From Jonquetella anthropi DSM 22815 (lineage in GTDB: Bacteria; Synergistota; Synergistia; Synergistales; Dethiosulfovibrionaceae): a stretch of DNA of 64,000 nucleotides. Both the position numbers and the translations under genes were made by a program. Under the pieces are notes generated by a model. The model had not been told where the DNA came from. It saw only the letters and a list, made by a program, of their open reading frames with translations, and searched no databases. The stretch spans positions 1,354,349-1,418,348 of the forward strand of contig NZ_CM001376.1 in the NCBI RefSeq assembly GCF_000237805.1. The letters are read 5' to 3'. Shown one piece after another: positions 18,646 to 27,013 of the stretch (the stretch's first letter is position 1; each line of letters opens with the position of its first letter).

Positions 18646-19280
18646 ACGTTTTAATGGAGCGGCTGAAAAGCGGAATCCTCCTCCAAAACCCGATTTTCGT
18701 CCAGATTATCGGCATGTGCCCGTCACTGGCCGTCACGAGCAGCGTGGCCAACGGCCTCGGGCTCGGCGTCGCCTCGACGCTCGTCCTGTTAGGGTCAAAC
18801 GTGGCTATTTCCAGCATTAAGAACTTCGTCCCGGACAAAATCCGTATCCCCTGCTTCATCATCGTCATCGCCACTTTCGTCACGGTCATTCAGATGCTGA
18901 TGAAGGGGTACTTCCCCGCGCTGAACGCCTCTTTGGGCGTGTTCGTGCCGTTGATCGTCGTGAACTGTATCATCTTGGCCCGCGCCGAAGCCTACGCGTC
19001 GAAGAACTCGGTTCTCCACTCCCTCTGGGATGGACTTGGCTTTGGGCTGGGCTTTACCGTCGCACTGCTGATCATCAGCGCAATCCGCGAGATGTTCGGT
19101 AATGGCACTCTGCTGGGGTGGTCCGTGTTCCCTCAGGGCTTCCAGCCGGCGCTGCTGCTCGTTCTGGCGCCCGGCGCGTTCTTGGTGATCGGCCTCATCA
19201 TGGCCGTCATCAGCTGGAACAACCTCCGGCTGCGCCGAGTCAACCGGCGGATCACGAATCCGTCCGGCTGCGCGCATTAA
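18642..19280 (+). CDS. rnfE: Rnf complex membrane subunit E
   Basis: This integral membrane subunit has 212 residues and six predicted helices. RnfE signatures include NPIFVQIIGMCPSLAVTSS, near the cysteine that helps bind the intramembrane iron cluster shared with RnfA, and NCIILARAEAYASKN. It starts at GTG 18642 as a GTGA overlap with the rnfG stop, with AAAGGAGA 10 bases upstream. Confidence 0.95.
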   Translation: MNVLMERLKSGILLQNPIFVQIIGMCPSLAVTSSVANGLGLGVASTLVLLGSNVAISSIKNFVPDKIRIPCFIIVIATFVTVIQMLMKGYFPALNASLGVFVPLIVVNCIILARAEAYASKNSVLHSLWDGLGFGLGFTVALLIISAIREMFGNGTLLGWSVFPQGFQPALLLVLAPGAFLVIGLIMAVISWNNLRLRRVNRRITNPSGCAH

Positions 19281-19293
19281 GGGGGCGTGACGA

Positions 19294-19872
19294 ATGTCTG
19301 CCTTGTTTTTGATTTTCATCGACGCGCTGCTGGTTCATAACATCGTCCTGAGCCAGTTCCTTGGCATCTGCAGCTTCTTGGGCGTTTCCACGTCGATCGC
19401 GACGGCCTTCGGCATGGGAGCCGCCGTCGTGTTCGTCATGATGCTGGCGTCGGCTGCCTCGTGGCTGCTCTACACGCTCGTTCTCGTCCCGACTGGTCTG
19501 GAATACTTGAACACGCTGGGGTTCATTCTGGTCATCGCCGCGTTGGTTCAGTTCGTTGAGATGGTCATCAAGAAGATGTGGCAGGGGCTGTACTTTGCTC
19601 TGGGTATCTACCTTCCGCTGATCACGACCAACTGCGCCGTTCTTGGCATTGCGCTGACGAACGTCGCCCGGCACTACTCGTTCGCCCAGACGATGGTCAA
19701 CGCGTTTGGCGCGGCCTGCGGCTACCTGCTGGCCATCTGCCTGATGGCCGGAATCCGCGAACGGCTGGCGAACAACCCGGATATGCCTGAGTTCATGCGC
19801 GGCCTGCCGATTAACCTCGTGACGGCGTCACTCATGTCCATAGCCTTTCTGGGCTTCAGCGGCATGATCTAG
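19294..19872 (+). CDS. rnfA: Rnf complex membrane subunit A
   Basis: This 192-residue, six-helix membrane protein is paralogous to RnfE with opposite topology. It contains HNIVLSQFLGICSFLGVST and TTNCAVLGIAL, whose cysteines match the intramembrane iron-sulfur cluster sites. GGGGGCG precedes the ATG 13 bases after rnfE. Confidence 0.96.
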   Translation: MSALFLIFIDALLVHNIVLSQFLGICSFLGVSTSIATAFGMGAAVVFVMMLASAASWLLYTLVLVPTGLEYLNTLGFILVIAALVQFVEMVIKKMWQGLYFALGIYLPLITTNCAVLGIALTNVARHYSFAQTMVNAFGAACGYLLAICLMAGIRERLANNPDMPEFMRGLPINLVTASLMSIAFLGFSGMI

Positions 19873-19883
19873 GGGGTGCGGCT

Positions 19884-20723
19884 ATGTCTATACTTGGACC
19901 TATTCTGATTCTTGGCATTATCGGCGCCGTTCTTGGCCTGCTTCTCGGCTTCTCCGCCAAGAAATTTGCCGTCACGGAAGACTCCCGCGTGTCGTTGGTT
20001 CGCGAGGTTCTGCCCGGCGCGAACTGCGGCGGCTGCGGTTTCTCAGGCTGCGACGCTTACGCTCGGGCCGTCGTCAGCGGCGCGCCGCTCAACAAGTGCG
20101 GCCCCGGCGGCGCGGCATGCGCGGCGAAAATCGCCGCCATTCTCGGCCGCGCGGCTGACGCCTCCGAGCCGATGGTCGCTTGGGTGGCCTGCCGGGGCAC
20201 CAGCTCGGCGGCAGTCGACTGGTCGGGGTACATGGGCATTATGGACTGCCGATCGGCCAGCGTTATCCCCGGCGGCGGCTCCAAAGCCTGCCAGTCGGGC
20301 TGTCTGGGGTTTGGAACCTGCGTCAAAGCGTGTAAGTTTAACGCGCTCCATCTGGCCGACGGCATCGCAAAAGTCGACGATGATGCCTGCGTCGGCTGTC
20401 GGGCCTGCGTGGAAGCCTGCCCGAGGGGACTCATTACCATGATCCCCAAGAACTCGCTGGTGCGCATCGCCTGCAACAACCCCAACAAGGGACCAGCGGT
20501 CAAGGCCGTCTGCTCTGTGGGCTGCATCGGCTGCTCCATCTGCGCCAAGCTGTCGCCTGACGGCGCCATCGCGATGGACGGCAACCTGCCCCGGGTCATT
20601 AACGCCCACTGCGAGGGCTGCGCCGCTTCGGTCGGCAAATGCCCCACCGGCGCGATTATCGGCTTCGGACCCAACGTCCCAGCCCCTAAGCCAGAAAAGA
20701 AAAAAGAGGCGACGCCGGCTTAA
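19884..20723 (+). CDS. rnfB: Rnf complex iron-sulfur subunit B (ferredoxin side)
   Basis: RnfB is thought to accept electrons from reduced ferredoxin. The 279-residue protein has one N-terminal membrane anchor, a four-cysteine motif GANCGGCGFSGCDAYA, and a C-terminal ferredoxin region with CLGFGTCVKAC, CVGCRACVEACPRG, CSVGCIGCSICAK and CEGCAASVGKCPTG. The last motif has alanine and serine where a cysteine is usual (CEGC-AASVGKC), as in other RnfB proteins. It is the last gene of the operon, followed by a strong terminator. Confidence 0.96.
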   Translation: MSILGPILILGIIGAVLGLLLGFSAKKFAVTEDSRVSLVREVLPGANCGGCGFSGCDAYARAVVSGAPLNKCGPGGAACAAKIAAILGRAADASEPMVAWVACRGTSSAAVDWSGYMGIMDCRSASVIPGGGSKACQSGCLGFGTCVKACKFNALHLADGIAKVDDDACVGCRACVEACPRGLITMIPKNSLVRIACNNPNKGPAVKAVCSVGCIGCSICAKLSPDGAIAMDGNLPRVINAHCEGCAASVGKCPTGAIIGFGPNVPAPKPEKKKEATPA

Positions 20724-20757
20724 CACAAAGCTGACCGAGCCTGCAACACACAAACGA

Positions 20758-20803
20758 CAGGAGGCACGAAACGCGCGCGCGCGTTTCGTGCCTCCTGTTT
20801 TTT
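20758..20803 (+). terminator. Perfect-palindrome terminator closing the rnf operon
   Basis: Positions 20758-20797 are a perfect 40-base palindrome. CAGGAGGCACGAAACGCGCG is followed directly by its own reverse complement, with no spacer. GTTTTTT follows on the plus strand. It separates rnfB from the convergent CobW-like gene, whose side has no T-tract. Confidence 0.9.
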
Positions 20804-20805
20804 AA

Positions 20806-21717
20806 TCAGCTGTCGTGAACCGCAACGGCCGCCGGGGCAAAGATTTTTTCAAGGTTTTGCCGGTTCAGGTTCGTCCCGATGACAACCGCCCGAGGCTCCG
20901 GGGCCGCTTCGCAAGTCTCGATGGAGAACGTCCCGCCGGCCACCTCAAACCGGGTCGGCTGTCCCTGAACGGTTAAAACGCCCTTCGCCCGAACGACTCG
21001 GCCGCATTGACCCGACAGCAGGCTTTCCACCCACCCCATGACCTTCTCGATCGCGTCGGCCTCAAGGCCGAGAAACGCGACTGATTCCAGCGCCGGGACG
21101 CCGGCCGGAGGAAGAGGGATCTCCACCTGCCCCAGCGGGCGATGAAGGAGCCCGCCCCACCACGATGACGGCTGGGCGCGGTAATCGTCAATCACCTCAG
21201 CGGACGGGTTCAGCTGAGCCAGCCATTTTTTCAGGCTCTCCATATCTCGGCCTTCCGCTCGATCGGTCTTCGTGATGAGAATTGACGCAGCAGTCTGCAC
21301 CTGATCGGTCACGTACTGGCCGTACTCGTCCATGAGGCCCCGCCACGCCGGCGCGTCCACCAGCGCCACAGGGGCCAGCAGTTGGATCTGACTGTAGGCT
21401 ATTTTTTTCAGGTTGGCTGTGATCGACGAGAGCAGCCCGACGCCGCTGGGCTCCACGATCAGGAACTCGGGCGCAAGCGTATTGGCGATCGTCAGCACCG
21501 ACGCGGCGAAGTTCCCTTTCATCGAACAGCAAATACAGCCTTCTGCCAGCTCCCAAACGTCCAACTTTTGCTCCCGCAGGGCTTCTCCATCCAAGCCGAC
21601 TTGTCCGTACTCGTTCTCAAGAATGACAAGTTCCGCGAATGAAGTTCGCTTCACCAGCTCTTTGATAAACGTCGTTTTCCCCGCCCCAAGAAAACCGGAT
21701 ACCACGAGAACCTTCAC
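20806..21717 (-). CDS. CobW/UreG-type (G3E) GTPase, probable metallochaperone
   Basis: The 303-residue protein has Walker A GFLGAGKTTFIKELV, the CXCC metal-binding motif in AEGCICCSMKGN, and ITKTDRAEG as the guanine-specificity motif, the layout of COG0523 GTPases. A short C-terminal domain follows. Members insert or deliver metals such as zinc, cobalt or nickel; nothing local fixes the metal. I chose GTG 21717 (VKVLVVSGFLG), since AAAGGAGC is 9 bases upstream; the GTG at 21726 is too close to it. The zinc-dependent alcohol dehydrogenase gene is immediately upstream on the same strand, so zinc is possible. Confidence 0.9.
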   Translation of the reverse strand: MKVLVVSGFLGAGKTTFIKELVKRTSFAELVILENEYGQVGLDGEALREQKLDVWELAEGCICCSMKGNFAASVLTIANTLAPEFLIVEPSGVGLLSSITANLKKIAYSQIQLLAPVALVDAPAWRGLMDEYGQYVTDQVQTAASILITKTDRAEGRDMESLKKWLAQLNPSAEVIDDYRAQPSSWWGGLLHRPLGQVEIPLPPAGVPALESVAFLGLEADAIEKVMGWVESLLSGQCGRVVRAKGVLTVQGQPTRFEVAGGTFSIETCEAAPEPRAVVIGTNLNRQNLEKIFAPAAVAVHDS

Positions 21718-21741
21718 CCGCGTCACGCTCCTTTTGCAAAT

Positions 21742-21767
21742 TGGGCCGAGGCTTCTGCCTCGGCCCA
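21742..21767 (-). terminator. Hairpin between the alcohol dehydrogenase and CobW genes
   Basis: TGGGCCGAGGC pairs with GCCTCGGCCCA (11 bp) around a TTCT/AGAA loop. Only AATTTGC follows on the minus strand, so termination may be partial, allowing readthrough into the CobW-like gene. Confidence 0.55.
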
Positions 21768-21780
21768 GAGTGTTTTAACT

Positions 21781-22836
21781 TTACAGGACGACAACCGGCT
21801 TGATGAGGTCGTCAGGCTTGGCCTTCATCAGCATCAACGCGTCTTCGACGTGCTTGAATCCCTCGAACCGATGCGTGAGGAGCTTGCTCACGTCAAGACG
21901 GCCGGACGAGACGAGCAGCCCGAGCTTTTCCATGCGCAGCCGTCCGCCGGGCATCAGGCCGCCGGCGATGACCTTGTGTCCCATGCCGACGCCCCACTCG
22001 ACGCGCGGCACCTTGACGAACTCGCCCGAGCCCAGATAGTTGACGTTGCCGATCTTTCCACCCGGCTTCAGGCATTTCACGGCCGGGGCGAAGCTGTCCA
22101 CTGTGCCGCCGGCGATGATGACTTTGTCGACGCCCTTGCCCTTGGTCAGGTCAAGAACCTGTTGGTCGATCGGGCCGTCCTTGTAGCTCACGAAATCGCT
22201 TGCGCCGTAGAACTTGGCGGCTTCAACGCAGGCTTTTCTCGTGCCGACGGCGATGATCCGGCCAGCGCCGCGGAGCGCCGTCCCGGCAACCGACATGAGC
22301 CCGACCGGGCCGATGCCGATGACGAGAACCGTGTCGCCGTACTGAACGTCCGCCAGCTCAGCGCCGTGGAACCCTGTAGGAACCATGTCGGACAACATCG
22401 TGGCGTCCGCCGGGCTGACGCCCTCGGGAAGCAACGCCAAGTTGCCGTCAGCGTCGTTCACATGAAAGAACTCGCCGAACACGCCGTCTTTGAAGTTGGA
22501 GAACTTCCAGCCGGCTAGCATGCCGCCCGAGTGCATGGAAAAGCCCGCCTGAGCTTCGAGGGAGTTCCAGTCCGGCGTGATTGCCGGGACGAGGACCTTG
22601 TCGCCAGGCTTGAAGTCCTTGACCAACGAGCCGACCTCAACCACCTCGCCGCAACACTCGTGTCCCAGAATCATGTTGTGCCGGTCGCCAATAGCGCCTT
22701 CCCAAACGGTGTGCACGTCAGACGTGCAGGGAGCAAGGGCGAGCGGGCGGCAGATCGCGTCCATCGGACCGGGAACCGGCCGTTCTTTCTCAATCCAGCC
22801 AACCTGTCCGATCTTGAGCATTGCAAATCCTTTCAT
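21781..22836 (-). CDS. adh: NADP-dependent secondary alcohol dehydrogenase (zinc MDR family)
   Basis: This 351-residue enzyme interconverts secondary alcohols and ketones. The sequence closely follows the Thermoanaerobacter brockii and Clostridium beijerinckii enzymes as I recall them, from MKGFAMLKIGQVGWIEKE through LIKPVVVL. Catalytic zinc ligands Cys37, His59 (with Glu60) and Asp150 are all present at the same numbers. The cofactor loop has Gly198, Thr199, Arg200 and Tyr218, which fits NADPH. A GGGAGGG ribosome binding site and its own TTGTCA/TAAAAT promoter precede it. In a fermenter it would balance NADPH by reducing ketones. Confidence 0.95.
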   Translation of the reverse strand: MKGFAMLKIGQVGWIEKERPVPGPMDAICRPLALAPCTSDVHTVWEGAIGDRHNMILGHECCGEVVEVGSLVKDFKPGDKVLVPAITPDWNSLEAQAGFSMHSGGMLAGWKFSNFKDGVFGEFFHVNDADGNLALLPEGVSPADATMLSDMVPTGFHGAELADVQYGDTVLVIGIGPVGLMSVAGTALRGAGRIIAVGTRKACVEAAKFYGASDFVSYKDGPIDQQVLDLTKGKGVDKVIIAGGTVDSFAPAVKCLKPGGKIGNVNYLGSGEFVKVPRVEWGVGMGHKVIAGGLMPGGRLRMEKLGLLVSSGRLDVSKLLTHRFEGFKHVEDALMLMKAKPDDLIKPVVVL

Positions 22837-22897
22837 GTTATCCCTCCCAAAATGCCGAAGTATGGTGCTGATCCTTACCCCTTGAACCAGCGACTTT

Positions 22898-22925
22898 ATT
22901 TTATCATCCCCCCCCTCCCTGACAA
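22898..22925 (-). promoter_or_regulatory. Promoter of the alcohol dehydrogenase
   Basis: The minus strand has TTGTCA (22920-22925), a 16-base G-rich spacer and TAAAAT (22898-22903), placed about 60 bases before the ATG. Confidence 0.75.
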
Positions 22926-23159
22926 GACTTCGTTACTTTTCCAAAAAAATTTTCAGCATACGTATTTAATCGAGTTCGTTTTCTAAAAGAGAACCCGCCT
23001 CAGCTTTCCCATGCCGTCCAAACGCGTTTCCGGGAAAAGTTTCTCCCCACGGCATAGCGATTCCTAGGCCAAGAAAAATTTGCTGAAAACAACAAAAAGC
23101 GCCAATACATTTAAAGATGACAAAAATACCAAATCTGATTTTAATATCCTAAAATATCA

Positions 23160-23187
23160 TTGACATTTAAATAGATAGGACGATAAT
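23160..23187 (+). promoter_or_regulatory. Promoter of the purine operon
   Basis: A consensus TTGACA (23160-23165) is followed by 16 bases and GATAAT (23182-23187). Transcription should start near 23194. This decides the purC start: an in-frame ATG at 23186 lies inside the -10 box and cannot be used from this promoter, so the ATG at 23222 is the start. Confidence 0.85.
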
Positions 23188-23221
23188 GTTAATCATAAAA
23201 TCCCCTTTGGAGGTGCTCGAC

Positions 23222-23941
23222 ATGGCGGAAGAGTTGCTGTATGAGGGCAAGGCAAAGAAGATTTTTTCGACCGATGATCCGAACGTTCTGCTGGTTCAGT
23301 ACAAGGATTCGCTGACGGCGTTCAACGCGAAGAAACGCGACGAGAAGGCGGGCAAGGGACACCTGAACAACGTCATCAGCAGCTGGATCTTCACGTGGCT
23401 GGCCAAAAAGGGCGTGGAGAGTCACTTCATCAAGCAGGTTGACGAGACTCACCAGCTGATCCGCAAGGTGGAGATCATCCCGTTGGAGACGATCGTGCGA
23501 AACGTGACGACCGGTTCGCTGTGCCGCCGGCTGGGCGTCGAAGAGGGAAAGAAGCTTTCCCGCCCCATCATCGAGTTCTCATACAAGAGCGACGCGTTGG
23601 ACGACCCACTGATCAACGACGATCACGCGATCGTTCTGGGCTGGGCGACCGAAGAAGAAGTGGCGACGATCAAGTCGATCGCCCTGAAGGTGAACAAACT
23701 TTTAACCGAGCTGTTCGCGTCCGTCGGCGTGCTGCTCGTCGACTTCAAATTGGAGTTTGGCCGGGACGAGAAAGGCCGCGTGCTTCTGGCCGACGAGATT
23801 TCCCCTGACACCTGCCGGTTCTGGGACTCGAAGACCCACGACCATTTGGACAAGGACCGGTTCCGCAAGGACTTGGGCGACGTGCTGGGCGCGTACGAGG
23901 AGATCTGGCGGCGTCTGAGCGCCCGGGGGATGGACGCATGA
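23222..23941 (+). CDS. purC: SAICAR synthetase
   Basis: PurC joins CAIR and aspartate with ATP. The 239-residue protein opens MAEELLYEGKAKKIFSTDDP and has VRNVTTGSLCRRLGV, LDDPLINDDHA and LADEISPDTCRFWD, all family signatures. TTTGGAGGTG lies 8 bases before ATG 23222, which I prefer over the ATG at 23186 because of the promoter position. It is the first gene of the operon and overlaps purS by four bases (ATGA). Confidence 0.97.
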   Translation: MAEELLYEGKAKKIFSTDDPNVLLVQYKDSLTAFNAKKRDEKAGKGHLNNVISSWIFTWLAKKGVESHFIKQVDETHQLIRKVEIIPLETIVRNVTTGSLCRRLGVEEGKKLSRPIIEFSYKSDALDDPLINDDHAIVLGWATEEEVATIKSIALKVNKLLTELFASVGVLLVDFKLEFGRDEKGRVLLADEISPDTCRFWDSKTHDHLDKDRFRKDLGDVLGAYEEIWRRLSARGMDA

Positions 23942-24195
23942 CGTTCGACGTCAAGCTGCTTGTTTTCCTCAAGGACGGCATTCTGGACACTCAGGGCAAG
24001 GCCGTTGCCGGCTCGCTGAAGCGGCTGGGCTTTGACGCGGTGAAAGACGTCCGGGTCGGCAAGTATATCAGGCTGTCCCTGCAGGCCGACGATCAGGCGG
24101 CTGCCGAGAAGGCGGTAGCCCAGATGTGTTCAGACCTTCTGGTCAACGACATCATTGAGGACTGGTCGGCCGAGTACGAGGAGGGGCGGCGGTGA
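23938..24195 (+). CDS. purS: FGAM synthetase subunit PurS
   Basis: This 85-residue protein starts MTFDVKLLVFLKDGILDTQG and contains LDTQGKAV and VRVGKYI, typical of PurS. It forms a complex with PurL and PurQ and supports ammonia transfer to the synthetase. It is coupled to purC (ATGA) and purQ (GTGA) by overlaps. Confidence 0.96.
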   Translation: MTFDVKLLVFLKDGILDTQGKAVAGSLKRLGFDAVKDVRVGKYIRLSLQADDQAAAEKAVAQMCSDLLVNDIIEDWSAEYEEGRR

Positions 24196-24905
24196 GAAGC
24201 GCCGTTGCGATTTTTCCCGGAAGCAACTGCGATACGGACGTCATTAAGGCGCTTCACCAGGTAACCGGCGGCCCTGTGGTCACCGCGTGGCACGGCCAAA
24301 GCGAACTGCCCGAGACGGACCTCGTCGTCCTGCCGGGCGGCTTTTCCTACGGGGACTATCTACGGTGCGGCGCTGTGGCCGCCCACTCTCCGCTGATGAA
24401 CTCGATCAAGGACTTTGCGGCCCGCGGCGGCCTCGTGCTTGGCATATGCAACGGGTTTCAGATGCTGACCGAGACGCGCCTGTTGCCCGGCGCCCTGTTG
24501 CAAAACGAGTGCATTCACTTCGTCTGCAAGCCCGTGACGCTGCGGGTGGAGCGGACTGACACGCCCTACACTGGACACTTTTCCGCCGGTCAGGTCATCA
24601 CGATCCCAATCGCCCACAACGAGGGGCGGTTCACGATCGCTCCAGACGAGCTGAAACGCCTGAACGAACGGCGCGGCGTGGTCCTTCGGTACTGCACGGC
24701 CGCCGGGGAGACGACCGAAGAGAGCAACCCGAACGGCGCGACGGAAAACATCGCCGGGATCGTCAACGAAGCCGGCAACGTCTTCGGGCTGATGCCTCAT
24801 CCGGAACGTTTCACCGATAGTCTCTTGGGCGGCGACGACGGCCGGAGATTCTGGACGTCGATCGAAAGCTGGCTTGAACGGAGGGGCTCGAATGAACTAC
24901 GCTGA
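24192..24905 (+). CDS. purQ: FGAM synthetase glutaminase subunit PurQ
   Basis: This class I glutamine amidotransferase has 237 residues. FPGSNCDTDVIKAL opens the protein, the nucleophilic cysteine is in GLVLGICNGFQMLTE, and the His and Glu are in LMPHPERF. It starts with GTG after GAGGAGGGG. It overlaps purL by 14 bases. Confidence 0.97.
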   Translation: MRSAVAIFPGSNCDTDVIKALHQVTGGPVVTAWHGQSELPETDLVVLPGGFSYGDYLRCGAVAAHSPLMNSIKDFAARGGLVLGICNGFQMLTETRLLPGALLQNECIHFVCKPVTLRVERTDTPYTGHFSAGQVITIPIAHNEGRFTIAPDELKRLNERRGVVLRYCTAAGETTEESNPNGATENIAGIVNEAGNVFGLMPHPERFTDSLLGGDDGRRFWTSIESWLERRGSNELR

Positions 24906-27012
24906 CGTGGGACTTCGGCAGAGCGAATACGACGATCTGTGCCGAAGGCTTGGCCGAGAACCCAACGATCTGGAGCTGCGGATTATGGGCGTCATGTGGT
25001 CGGAACACTGCAGCTACAAGTCGACCCGCCCGCTGCTCAAGACCCTGCCGGTCACCGGGCCCAAGGTCGTCATGGGGCCGGGAGAAAACGCCGGCGTGAT
25101 CGACGGCGGCGACGGCTGGGGAATCGCTTTCAAAGTAGAAAGCCACAACCACCCGTCGGCCGTGGCGCCGTTGCAGGGCGCGGCGACCGGCGTGGGCGGC
25201 ATTATTCGGGACGTTTTAGCCATGGGGGCTCGGCCAGTGGCGTCGCTCGACGGCCTGTTCTTCGGCTCGCCCGAGTCGTCGGTCCACGATGGGGTTGTCA
25301 AGGGCGTCGGAAGCTACGGCAACTGTATCGGCGTTCCGACGATCGGCGGCATGACGGCGTATGACCCGTGCTACGAGGGCAACCCGCTGGTAAACGCCAT
25401 GAACATCGGCGTCGTGAAGCTGTCCAGCTTGGTGAGCTCCCAGAAAGCCCGTCCGGGCCAGTCGGTGGTCCTGCTGGGCTCCCGCACGGGCCGAGACGGA
25501 ATCGCCGGCGCGGCGTTCGCTTCAGCAGAGCTCAAGGACGACAGCGCGTCGAGCCGCCCGTCCATTCAGATCGGCGACCCGTTCGAGGAAAAACTCTTGG
25601 TCGAGGCGTGTCTTGAGATGAGAGACGCCGGTCTTTTCGTGTCCGTTCAGGACATGGGCGCGGCGGGCATTCTGTCGTCGTCGTCCGAAGTGGCCGCAAA
25701 GAGCGGCGTGGGCATGACGGTGGACTTCAGCGCCGTGCCGCTCCGCAGCCCCGACATGGAGCCGTGGGAGATCGCCCTGTCGGAGACTCAGGAGCGCATG
25801 CTGCTCGTCGTTGAAGACGACAAGCTGGACGACGTGTTCGCCATCGCGTCAAGGTGGGGCCTTGGCGCGGCGGTCATCGGCCGCACCGAGGAAGGCGACT
25901 CGTACCGGATCCTGTGGAATGGCCATGTCGTCGCCGACGTTCCGGCCTCGACGATCGGCAGCGACTGCCCGGTCATCGACTGGCCGGCAGAGCGGCCGGA
26001 CTTGGAAAGCCGCTGGCAGAGCCGCGAGTTTTCAATCCCATCGGGCGCCGAAGCCCTTTTAGCCCTCCTAGCCGATCCGGCCGTCCGTTCCCGGGACGCG
26101 ATTTACGTCCAGTACGACTCGATGGTCCAGACCAACACGGTCGTCGGCCCCGGCTCGCCCGTCTCGGTCTTCCGGATTGAAGGGACCGACCGGCTCGCGG
26201 CCGTCTCGATGGAAGCCGACCCGTGGGCGTGCTGGCTCGACCCTCAGCGGGGAACCGAACGGCTGACCGCCAAGAGCTGCCGCGACTTGGCCGTTGCCGG
26301 CGCGGAGCCTGCCGGTCTGACCAACTGTCTGAACTTCCCCTCGCCGGAGAAGCCGGAGAACTTCTGGACCCTGTCCGAGTGCGTCCGCGGTCTGGGGAAC
26401 GCCTGCCGCGAGCTGAACTGCCCGGTCGTATCGGGCAACGTGAGCCTGTACAACGAGACGAGCCGGGGCGGGATTCTGCCAACGCCGCTGGTCGGGACCG
26501 TCGGCCTGATTCCCGACGCCTGCGGCCTGCTCCGCAGCGGCCGGTGGCAGGAAGGCGACGTTATTTTCCTCGCCGGCTGGTTGAACGGAACCCTTGCCGG
26601 CTCGCTGGCCCAGCGAATTTGGGGCGAAGGCCCCGCCGGCCGGCCCGAAGCGGTCGACTTCGGCCGGGAGCGGACGTTCGATCGATCTGCCAGAGCGGCC
26701 GCCCGCAGCGGTCTGGCTCACAGCGGCAGGGCTCTGTCCCGCGGCGGATTGGCCGTCGCCTTGGCCAAGGAGTCCGCGGCCAGCGCCGTCGGCGCGTGGT
26801 TGAACGCCGGCAGTCTGAGCGAGCCTCAGCTGTACGGCGAAGGTGCCTGCGCCGCCGTTTACGCCGTGTCGGCCGAGAACGCCGAGGCGTTTGCCGCCCT
26901 GTGGGGCGACGTTCCGCTGGCTCTCCTTGGGACGGCGGGCGGAAAAACGCTCTCCCTGTCGGGCGCTTTCCACGTCCCGACCGAGACGCTGCGCCGAAGC
27001 TGGGAAGCGTAG
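24892..27012 (+). CDS. purL: FGAM synthetase large subunit PurL (small type)
   Basis: PurL converts FGAR to FGAM with ATP and ammonia from PurQ. At 706 residues it is the bacterial small form, consistent with separate purS and purQ. Signatures include VMWSEHCSYKSTR, GPGENAGVIDGGDGW, KVESHNHPSAV and VQDMGAAGILSSSSE. ATG 24892 follows CGGAGGGG; the TTG six codons earlier is less likely. The purL stop is one base before the purF ATG. Confidence 0.97.
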   Translation: MNYADVGLRQSEYDDLCRRLGREPNDLELRIMGVMWSEHCSYKSTRPLLKTLPVTGPKVVMGPGENAGVIDGGDGWGIAFKVESHNHPSAVAPLQGAATGVGGIIRDVLAMGARPVASLDGLFFGSPESSVHDGVVKGVGSYGNCIGVPTIGGMTAYDPCYEGNPLVNAMNIGVVKLSSLVSSQKARPGQSVVLLGSRTGRDGIAGAAFASAELKDDSASSRPSIQIGDPFEEKLLVEACLEMRDAGLFVSVQDMGAAGILSSSSEVAAKSGVGMTVDFSAVPLRSPDMEPWEIALSETQERMLLVVEDDKLDDVFAIASRWGLGAAVIGRTEEGDSYRILWNGHVVADVPASTIGSDCPVIDWPAERPDLESRWQSREFSIPSGAEALLALLADPAVRSRDAIYVQYDSMVQTNTVVGPGSPVSVFRIEGTDRLAAVSMEADPWACWLDPQRGTERLTAKSCRDLAVAGAEPAGLTNCLNFPSPEKPENFWTLSECVRGLGNACRELNCPVVSGNVSLYNETSRGGILPTPLVGTVGLIPDACGLLRSGRWQEGDVIFLAGWLNGTLAGSLAQRIWGEGPAGRPEAVDFGRERTFDRSARAAARSGLAHSGRALSRGGLAVALAKESAASAVGAWLNAGSLSEPQLYGEGACAAVYAVSAENAEAFAALWGDVPLALLGTAGGKTLSLSGAFHVPTETLRRSWEA

Positions 27013-27013
27013 G

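Larger units (their letters stand above)
22837..23221. other. A+T-rich divergent regulatory region between adh and purC
   Basis: This 385-base gap holds the adh promoter (minus), the purC promoter (plus) and, between them, a GC-rich island at about 23000-23060 able to fold (ATGCCGT at 23011-23017 pairs with ACGGCAT at 23049-23055). Two copies of ACATTTAAA lie at 23107 and 23163, the second overlapping the purC promoter. I see no credible ORF. The purC leader is too short (about 28 bases) for a purine riboswitch. Confidence 0.6.

Noticed and set aside
23186-23221. Upstream in-frame ATG extending purC by 12 codons
   Set aside because: The ATG lies within the -10 box of the purine promoter, so it is not in the message; ATG 23222 has a strong ribosome binding site.
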